A stretch of DNA of 6,199 nt from Gammaproteobacteria bacterium (GTDB lineage: Bacteria > Pseudomonadota > Gammaproteobacteria > Pseudomonadales > Azotimanducaceae_A), in NCBI GenBank assembly GCA_028819775.1, contig JAPPKV010000065.1:1-6199 (forward strand). The letters are read 5' to 3'. The translations under genes and the position numbers were made by a program. Below, one piece after another: positions 1-4,986 of this stretch. Within the stretch, counting starts at the first letter, position 1. Every line of letters begins with the position of its first letter. Below the pieces are notes generated by a model. The model had not been told where the DNA came from, did not search any database, and saw nothing but the letters and a program-made list of their open reading frames with translations.

Positions 1-117
1 TTCGCGTCGATCCGATGTTGGACGGACCAGCGCTCGGATTCGGGCGCCTTCCCTAGCGAGTCGTTCGACAACGAAGCGACCGACTATGCCGGTCGCGCCA
101 GTGACCGCAACTAGCAC
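1..117 (-). CDS. NAD(P)-binding SDR / epimerase-like protein, N-terminal fragment (runs off the left edge)
   Basis: The first 39 codons of a minus-strand gene are present and the rest lies outside the window. The start is GTG at 117-115. The peptide opens with a beta strand leading straight into a dinucleotide-binding loop, TGATGIVG (residues 6-13, GxxGxxG). A helix follows, and then the second strand ending ALVRP (residues 29-33). An Arg at the end of this strand often goes with NADP preference in extended or atypical short-chain dehydrogenases such as the NmrA and NDUFA9-like groups. The start overlaps the last 7 bases of the upstream glycosyltransferase gene, so it is very likely the third gene of the sqd operon and translationally coupled. 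Substrate and reaction cannot be told from this fragment. A second sugar-nucleotide epimerase/dehydrogenase or a generic atypical SDR are both possible. The Rossmann assignment is firm and the family within it is not. Confidence 0.8.
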   Translation of the reverse strand, partial: MLVAVTGATGIVGRFVVERLAREGARIRALVRPTSDRRE

Positions 118-932
118 GGATCCACGAGATCCGACGGCACAGGGTTGCCGGCGAGAACCGTCTGCCAGAGGTCAATCAACGGCCGGAGCTTGTCGGCCTT
201 CGGGTGATTCTCCTGCCAGGGCTTTTCGTACTGGTAGTGGACGACCTTGATGCTCGACCAGCGCCACATCTGCGGCAGGTTGAAGTAGACGTACTGCAGC
301 GCGTTGTAGGTGTAGGGCAAGCCGTGCCAGTCCGGGAAGTAGCTTTCGAGGAAGGTCTGATCGGTGCGCCGCCAGAAGACATCGGCCACATCCAGACGGT
401 CGAGCATGGCGGCGTACGTGTCGGTGCTCGGCGCGGCGACGAAGACACCCGAGTTGAGGCGGTGCATGTCCTCGAGAGTTTCATAGAGGTTGGGGGCGGC
501 CGAGAACTCCGGGTAGCCGAACAGCTTGTCGATGTTTTTGATGACCAGCGTGTCGGCATCGAGAAAGACCACGCGCTCGTACCGGGTGAGCTGCCACACG
601 GATAGCTTGCAGAAGTTGCCCAAGGGATCGTGAAAGGCGGGTTTGTTGCCTTTCGTGTAGGGCGCCCTGGCATGCAATGCGCTCCGCTCGTGCCGACGCC
701 GGAACCGGTCGGAGAAGGCGGGTGGCGAGACCCGCTCGACGATGCACCCTTCCCTTTCGACCTCGGCGAGCGATCCTGCGGACTCGGTCGCCAGGACGAC
801 GAGCGGCCACTCACTGCCGACCGCGCGCAACGACCGTGCCAACGCCAGCGCGCCGACCCGGTAGTCGGCGTTCGTGACCAGGGTCACGTAGGCGAACACG
901 TTTGTTTTGGGTACGTGTGCCGAGCGGGTCAA
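111..932 (-). CDS. sqdD: GT8 glycogenin-like glycosyltransferase, probable SqdD (sulfoquinovosyl transferase to diacylglycerol)
   Basis: This is a GT-A fold glycosyltransferase of family 8. Counting from TTG at 932 (273 aa), the N-terminal strand AYVTLVTNADY lies at about residues 14-24. The metal- and nucleotide-binding DAD motif (FLDADT) is at 123-128, LNSGVF at 159-164, a TDQTFL segment at 190-195, and the C-terminal HYQYEKPW, typical of GT8, at 232-239. In Rhodobacter sphaeroides the GT8 protein SqdD is encoded beside sqdB and is assigned the last step of sulfolipid synthesis, moving sulfoquinovose from UDP to diacylglycerol at the membrane. The gene order here supports the same role, but that remains inference. 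No membrane segment is evident. The start is uncertain. TTG at 932 shares TTGA with the sqdB stop, suggesting coupling. GTG at 899 sits just before the conserved strand, and an in-frame ATG at 998 would overlap sqdB by 70 bases and add a poorly conserved-looking Arg-rich leader. No candidate has a clear Shine-Dalgarno sequence. Confidence 0.85.
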   Translation of the reverse strand: MTRSAHVPKTNVFAYVTLVTNADYRVGALALARSLRAVGSEWPLVVLATESAGSLAEVEREGCIVERVSPPAFSDRFRRRHERSALHARAPYTKGNKPAFHDPLGNFCKLSVWQLTRYERVVFLDADTLVIKNIDKLFGYPEFSAAPNLYETLEDMHRLNSGVFVAAPSTDTYAAMLDRLDVADVFWRRTDQTFLESYFPDWHGLPYTYNALQYVYFNLPQMWRWSSIKVVHYQYEKPWQENHPKADKLRPLIDLWQTVLAGNPVPSDLVDPC

Positions 933-2149
933 TCGGCGCCCGGTGCGCCGTTGGCTTCTATCTCGGTGACCAGCTTCGCGGCGATCTCCCGGGTCCAAGC
1001 CGAAGTGCTCGGAATGCGCGACCGGTCGACGCGGTGGATGTACTTGCCGGCCACGTCGACCAGTTCGGTGAGCAGCCCGGTCTGCAGCTTGATCGGATCC
1101 AGGCCGAGGGCCACGAACTGGTCGTTCTTCACGGACAGCTCGTTTTCGGCAGCCTCCTTGCGCGGATTGGGCAGGTTGACGATGTCCGCGCCGGTAAGCT
1201 TGCTGACGAGTTTCGCGAGGTCGCGCACGCGGTGCACTTCGGTCATTTGGTTGAAGATCTTGGTGCGCTCGCCGCGCTTAGGCGGATTGGCAAGCGCAAT
1301 CGCGATGCACCGTACCGAGTCCTGGATGTGGATGAACGCCCGGCTCTGGCCGCCGGTGCCGTGAACCGTCAACGGGTGGTGCAGCGCAGCCTGGATCAGG
1401 AAGCGGTTCAGCACCGTGCCGTAGTCGCCGTCGTAGTCGAATCGGTTGATGAGTTGTTCGTGGCGCCGCGTCTGGTCGGTGTGCGTCCCCCAGACGATGC
1501 CCTGGTGCAGGTCGGTGATCCGCACCCCGTCGTTCTTGGCGTAGAACTGGAACAGCACCTGATCCAGGCACTTGGTCATGTGGTAGATGCTGCCTGCGTC
1601 GGTGGGGTAGAGGATCTCGCGCACAGTCTTGCCGCCGTCGTCCAGGGTCACGTCGACCGTCAGATAGCCCTCCGGAATCGACGCGCCCGCCGTCGAATAG
1701 CCGTAAACGCCCATCGTGCCGAGATGAACCACATGGGCATCGGTTTCGGTGGCGACGAGGGCGTTCAGCAGGTTGTGGGTGGCGTTGACGTTGTTGTTGA
1801 CCGTGTACGTCTTGTGGCGGTCGCTCTTCATCGAATACGGTGCCGCGCGTTGCTCGGCGAAGTGGATCACCGCCTCCGGCCGCCAAGTGGCAAGCCAGTC
1901 CTTGAAGCGAGGGTATTCGTCTGCGACGTCGATGTGTTCGAACAGCAGCGAACGACCGGTGACCTCCTTCCAGATGCGCTGCCGTTCCTGGATGGAATCC
2001 ATCGGCGTCAGGGACTGGACGCCGAGTTCGGTGTCGATCCACCGTCGGCTCAGGTTGTCGACCACGGCAACCTCGTGGCCGAGGTTGGAGAGATGCAGCG
2101 TCGTCGGCCAACCGACGAAGCCGTCTCCCCCAAGTACCGCGACTCGCAC
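929..2149 (-). CDS. sqdB: UDP-sulfoquinovose synthase (SqdB/SQD1)
   Basis: The 406-aa extended SDR makes UDP-sulfoquinovose from UDP-glucose and sulfite using bound NAD, the committed step of sulfolipid (SQDG) synthesis. The match to plant SQD1 and bacterial SqdB is clear along the whole length. The Rossmann loop GGDGFVG is at residues 7-13. HFAEQRAAPYSM at 96-107 matches the SQD1 HFGEQRSAPYSM block. GTMGVYG at 144-150 holds Thr145, and YHMTK at 189-193 holds the catalytic Tyr and Lys. DLHQGIVWGTHTD at 213-225, LNRFLIQAALHHPLTVHG at 247-264 and the LPNPR segment at 326-330 are also conserved. Length is normal for the family. All catalytic residues I can place are present, so the enzyme should be active. 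The start is GTG, chosen because the beta strand and glycine loop begin immediately after it; the Shine-Dalgarno is weak. It is the first gene of a minus-strand operon with the GT8 gene and an SDR. A divergent DNA glycosylase gene lies upstream. SqdB is normally cytosolic. Confidence 0.96.
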   Translation of the reverse strand: MRVAVLGGDGFVGWPTTLHLSNLGHEVAVVDNLSRRWIDTELGVQSLTPMDSIQERQRIWKEVTGRSLLFEHIDVADEYPRFKDWLATWRPEAVIHFAEQRAAPYSMKSDRHKTYTVNNNVNATHNLLNALVATETDAHVVHLGTMGVYGYSTAGASIPEGYLTVDVTLDDGGKTVREILYPTDAGSIYHMTKCLDQVLFQFYAKNDGVRITDLHQGIVWGTHTDQTRRHEQLINRFDYDGDYGTVLNRFLIQAALHHPLTVHGTGGQSRAFIHIQDSVRCIAIALANPPKRGERTKIFNQMTEVHRVRDLAKLVSKLTGADIVNLPNPRKEAAENELSVKNDQFVALGLDPIKLQTGLLTELVDVAGKYIHRVDRSRIPSTSAWTREIAAKLVTEIEANGAPGAD

Positions 2150-2180
2150 CTCAACGGACTCAGCTACCTACGACACCGGC

Positions 2181-2209
2181 AGGGTACAGCACTGTTCGAC
2201 CGAACCCAA
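2181..2209 (-). promoter_or_regulatory. Candidate sigma70-type promoter for the sqd operon
   Basis: On the minus strand a TTGGGT (2209-2204) lies 17 bases from a TACCCT (2186-2181). The -10 box ends 31 bases before the sqdB GTG start, which would give a leader of about 25 bases. Spacing is ideal, but each hexamer matches the consensus only partly, mainly the TTG and the TAnnnT positions. It is the best candidate I found in the 89-bp divergent intergenic region 2150-2238. I saw no comparable promoter for the plus-strand glycosylase gene. Confidence 0.3.
2194..2205. repeat. Short inverted repeat, possible operator in the sqdB/SMUG1 divergent region
   Basis: GTTCG and CGAAC form perfect 5-base arms around a 2-base AC centre. 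The repeat lies in the spacer of the candidate sqd promoter and touches its -35 box, a placement that would suit a repressor site. With arms this short in high-GC DNA, chance occurrence is quite possible. I saw no second copy in the intergenic region. Confidence 0.25.
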
Positions 2210-2238
2210 GCAGGCGACAGCCACCACACCACCAGCCC

Positions 2239-2997
2239 ATGCCGGTTAGCAGTAGACTTCGCGAGCGGATGCCAACGACCCCGACAGCTCCGGAGACAAT
2301 CGCCCGAACCCTCGGCCGCGCGGCGGACCGATGCCAGTTCGACCCGCCGGTCCGCCATGTCTACAACCCGCTCGTCTACGCCTTCGAGGCGCACCGGCAG
2401 TATTTGCTCCGCTACTGTCGGCGTGAGGCGGAAATCCTGCTGCTCGGGATGAACCCGGGGCCCTTCGGCATGGTGCAAACCGGCGTGCCGTTCGGCGAAG
2501 TGAACGCCGTCACGGACTGGCTCGGCATCCGGGAGGGTGTCGCATCCCCCAAGGACCAACATGCCAAGCGACCGATTGAAGGTTTCGAGTGCGCCCGCCG
2601 CGAGATCAGCGGCCAGCGTCTTTGGGGCTGGGCGAGGGACCGCTTCCGAACGCCGGACGCGTTCTTCCGGCGGTTCTTCATCTGGAACTACTGCCCCCTC
2701 GCGTTCCTGGAAGAGACCGGACGCAACCGCACACCGGACAAGCTGCCGCGGCCCGAACGCGAGCCGCTCTTTGAAGCGTGCGACCGCGCTCTCGCCAAGA
2801 TCGTGGACTACCAGCAACCGAAGCTCGTCCTAGGCGTGGGCCGGTTCGGTGAGGCGTGCGCCCGCAGGGTTCTTCGTGGCAACGACATTCGCATCGGCCA
2901 CATCCTTCACCCGAGCCCGGCAAGTCCCGCCGCCAATCGCGGCTGGGCGGAGCAGGTCGAAAGGCAACTCGCCGACCTAGGCGTTGCACTCCCCTAG
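2239..2997 (+). CDS. smug1: SMUG1-family uracil-DNA glycosylase
   Basis: This 252-aa protein is a monofunctional uracil-DNA glycosylase of the SMUG1 family (UDG superfamily family 3), which cuts uracil and some oxidised pyrimidines from DNA to start base excision repair. VYNPLVYAFEAH (41-52) opens the domain. Motif 1 is GMNPGPFGMVQTGVPFGE (70-87), almost identical to the vertebrate sequence, with catalytic Asn72. FIWNYCPLAFL (147-157) carries the uracil-binding Asn150, and LGVGRFGE (198-205) precedes motif 2, HPSPASPAANRGW (224-236), with catalytic His224. Length is close to the roughly 270 aa of human SMUG1. One difference is Ala228 where the human wedge has Arg243. The start is ATG at 2239; ATG at 2269 (codon 11) is an equally possible start, because the first ten residues are not conserved and neither site has a strong ribosome binding site. 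The methyltransferase gene follows after 10 bases and may be co-transcribed. Confidence 0.95.
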   Translation: MPVSSRLRERMPTTPTAPETIARTLGRAADRCQFDPPVRHVYNPLVYAFEAHRQYLLRYCRREAEILLLGMNPGPFGMVQTGVPFGEVNAVTDWLGIREGVASPKDQHAKRPIEGFECARREISGQRLWGWARDRFRTPDAFFRRFFIWNYCPLAFLEETGRNRTPDKLPRPEREPLFEACDRALAKIVDYQQPKLVLGVGRFGEACARRVLRGNDIRIGHILHPSPASPAANRGWAEQVERQLADLGVALP

Positions 2998-3007
2998 CGT
3001 TTTCGTA

Positions 3008-3862
3008 ATGGCAAGAAAGCCCGACTGGATGGATGCCCTCGCTGCGCGGAATCTCGAACTGACGTTGCAGGCTCTGGCCGCGGGTGAGTACGGCGAACCC
3101 TACCTGGACCTCAACACCGAGCCCTTCCGCAAATATCGGGCCGGACAACAGGACGTCCTGCTATCGGAACCGTGGCTGGACAAGCCAACCTGGGACTTCC
3201 TGATGAGCCGGGTCGAACCCGGCGACCGGGTGCTCTGTCTAGCAGGCGGTGGCGGTCAACAGTCGGTGATCTACTCGCTGCTCGGCGCGGAGGTGACGGT
3301 GTTCGACCTGACGCCCGAGCAACTCGACCGCGACCGTGCTGCAGCGCGCCATTACGGCTACGAAGTCGAGACGATACAGGGCGACATGCGCGACCTATCG
3401 GTGTTCGAGTCCAATCGATTCGCCTGGGTACATCAACCCATTTCTCTTCTTTACATACCCGACCTTATGGAAGTGTACGCAGGGGTCTGCCGTGTACTAA
3501 GGGGTGGCGGCAGGTACTGCTCCCAATACACCTACCCCGCGTTCTACCTGGCCGAAGACAAGGGTTGGGACGGTACTGGCTACGTCATGAGGTTCAGCCA
3601 ACCCCACATCAGCGGTCCGTTGCTAGAACGAGAGTCCGACGGGCTCGTGAACTTCGATGAGGGCATTTCGTTCGGCGAGACCAGTCACCTGCTGTCCGAC
3701 GTCGTCAACGGCCAGGTATCGGCGGGATTGGTCATCAAGGGCCTGTGGGAAGATCCCCGACGCAGCCGAAGTTCCACCCTCGATGGACTGATACCCGGAT
3801 CGGCGAGCCACAAGCGGGTGTGTATTCCCTTCGGCATAACGACCATCGCCGAGAAACCTTGA
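3008..3862 (+). CDS. Class I SAM-dependent methyltransferase, substrate unknown
   Basis: This 284-aa protein has a class I (Rossmann-like) methyltransferase core. Motif I, RVLCLAGGGGQQS, is at residues 74-86 and is unusually Gly/Gln-rich. The acidic residue that binds the SAM ribose is Asp100 in VTVFDLTPEQL. GDMRDL at 125-130 is the adenine-contact region. WVHQPISLLYIPDL (140-153) is the motif IV strand, followed by the CRVLRGGGRY turn (161-170). About 100 further residues, with YTYPAFYLAEDKGWDG and several aromatic residues, probably form the substrate side. About 75 residues precede motif I. I cannot name the substrate: small-molecule, lipid and ubiquinone-type methylation are all open. ATG at 3008 was chosen over an in-frame TTG at 2984, which would overlap the SMUG1 gene by 14 bases; ATG at 3029 is also possible. 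The gene lies 10 bases after the SMUG1 gene, which suggests one transcript. Confidence 0.88.
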   Translation: MARKPDWMDALAARNLELTLQALAAGEYGEPYLDLNTEPFRKYRAGQQDVLLSEPWLDKPTWDFLMSRVEPGDRVLCLAGGGGQQSVIYSLLGAEVTVFDLTPEQLDRDRAAARHYGYEVETIQGDMRDLSVFESNRFAWVHQPISLLYIPDLMEVYAGVCRVLRGGGRYCSQYTYPAFYLAEDKGWDGTGYVMRFSQPHISGPLLERESDGLVNFDEGISFGETSHLLSDVVNGQVSAGLVIKGLWEDPRRSRSSTLDGLIPGSASHKRVCIPFGITTIAEKP

Positions 3863-3930
3863 CGTACATCATCCCGCTATGAGGCGTTGAAGAGAAACGC
3901 GGGCACGGGTCGCGCTATGCTCGCCGCCCC

Positions 3931-4986
3931 ATGGATCGGGTACTCGAAATCGGGGGGTTCGCGGCCGGTTTCTGCGGTCGGTTGTTCGCCCAGTCCGGCT
4001 ACGACGTCGTTCGAGTCGAGACCGGCACAGACGATCCAGCCTGGGTTTGTTCCGAGGCGATGTCGCTATTCCTTCACCCGGGGAAACGACGCATTCGGAC
4101 CGACGACCGGGCGCTGATTGCCAAGCTCGCGGCAAACGCCGACGTCGTCGTCGCACAAGCCAAGGACGCTGATGGCATCGATGCACTCGGTTTCGACAAT
4201 TGGGAAACACCCGTCAAATCCGCCATCACGCCGTTCGGACGCACAGGGCCGAAACGCAACTGGCAGGCGACGCCGAGCGTATTGCTGGCCATGGGCGGCT
4301 ACACCAACCTGATGGGCGACCCCGACCGGGCGCCGCTGTCGCTGCCCGGCCACTACGTCGAGTTCCAGAGCGGCGCCTTGGCATTCACCGCCGCCAACGC
4401 CTGCCGCATGGCCAGGGAGCGCAACGTCGTCGACATCGGCATGCTGGAGGTCGTCATGTCGCTCAGCCAGTTCACGACGGTGATGTGGCATTGCAGCCGG
4501 GTCATCCGCTCGCGCCACGGCAGCGACTTCCATTCGGTGGTGCCGTCGAACCTGTTCCGCTGCAAGGACGGCTGGATCTACATGAACATCGTGCCGACGT
4601 TCTGGGACCCGTTCACGGTGTTCCTCGAACGACCGGAACTCGCCATCGACGAACGCTTCGTCACGAACGAGACGCGGATGCGAAACCGCGATGCGCTGCA
4701 CGACTTGATTGCGGACATCCTGGCGCCGATGCCGAGGGCTGCGATCGAACAGCGCATCGACGAATGCCGGATCCCGGTGGGCGTCGTGCAGACGTTCGAC
4801 GAGGTGCTCGCCGATCCGCACCTGGCGGTTCGCGACATGTGGCAAACGCTCGAAACCCCCGACGGTGCGCGGCTTAGGTCGCCACGGCCGCCTTGGCGAA
4901 TTCACGGCGAGCAGCGGCCCGTCCTGGAAATCGCAGAGCCCGTTGCGAGCACTCAGCAGGGCCCCGTGGAGTCTCGCGATGGCTGA
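3931..4986 (+). CDS. Class III (CaiB/BaiF) CoA-transferase family protein, short form with Glu at the catalytic Asp position
   Basis: This 351-aa protein belongs to the CoA-transferase family III (formyl-CoA transferase/CaiB/BaiF). The N-terminal strand and helix RVLEIGGFAAGFCGRLFAQSG (3-23) leads to VVRVE, the CoA-binding half. DVVVAQ (71-76), PFGRTGP (101-107), VVDIGMLEVV (166-175) and the C-terminal RIPVGVVQTFDEVLADPHL (280-298) all follow family order. Members are usually near 380-420 aa; this one is about 25 residues shorter between the VRVE strand and DVVV. In the block where Frc and MCR carry the catalytic Asp (D-x-x-x-G), this protein reads EFQSG, with Glu144. It may therefore be a degenerate or structural subunit, or use Glu. 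Its stop codon lies inside the next CoA-transferase gene (8-base overlap), so the two are almost certainly co-translated. The 68-bp gap upstream (3863-3930) holds only a 5-base-arm hairpin (3884-3900) with no T-run. The start is the only ATG that fits the conserved N-terminus; its Shine-Dalgarno is weak. Confidence 0.88.
   Translation: MDRVLEIGGFAAGFCGRLFAQSGYDVVRVETGTDDPAWVCSEAMSLFLHPGKRRIRTDDRALIAKLAANADVVVAQAKDADGIDALGFDNWETPVKSAITPFGRTGPKRNWQATPSVLLAMGGYTNLMGDPDRAPLSLPGHYVEFQSGALAFTAANACRMARERNVVDIGMLEVVMSLSQFTTVMWHCSRVIRSRHGSDFHSVVPSNLFRCKDGWIYMNIVPTFWDPFTVFLERPELAIDERFVTNETRMRNRDALHDLIADILAPMPRAAIEQRIDECRIPVGVVQTFDEVLADPHLAVRDMWQTLETPDGARLRSPRPPWRIHGEQRPVLEIAEPVASTQQGPVESRDG
4968..4971 (+). 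promoter_or_regulatory. Ribosome binding site of the second CoA-transferase gene
   Basis: GGAG lies 7 bases before ATG at 4979, inside the 3' end of the preceding gene. It is the clearest Shine-Dalgarno in the window and fixes the start of the downstream CoA-transferase. Confidence 0.7.

Noticed and set aside
2221..2236. CCACCACACCACCAG low-complexity run as a regulatory repeat
   Set aside because: It is a short, imperfect CCA-rich stretch in a high-GC intergenic region, with no consistent unit and no other copy in the window.
902..2452. A 516-codon open frame on the plus strand, antisense to sqdB
   Set aside because: It lies opposite a gene with clear full-length SqdB homology. Its translation is rich in Val, Asp, Arg and His without recognisable domains, which is typical of high-GC antisense shadow frames.
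2164..2817. A 217-codon minus-strand frame across the SMUG1 gene and intergenic region
   Set aside because: It overlaps the strongly conserved SMUG1 coding sequence and has no recognisable motif.
3884..3900. Hairpin GCGTT/AACGC in the gap after the methyltransferase gene as a terminator
   Set aside because: The stem is only 5 pairs with a 7-base loop and no T-run follows on either side. It is too weak for a rho-independent terminator.
3859..3921. Promoter for the CoA-transferase pair: TTGACG at 3859, TTGAAG at 3887, TATGCT at 3916
   Set aside because: TTGACG has no -10 box at proper spacing, and TTGAAG is 23 bases from TATGCT. TATGCT alone is 9 bases before the ATG, which could fit a leaderless transcript, but without a -35 box this is not enough to call.
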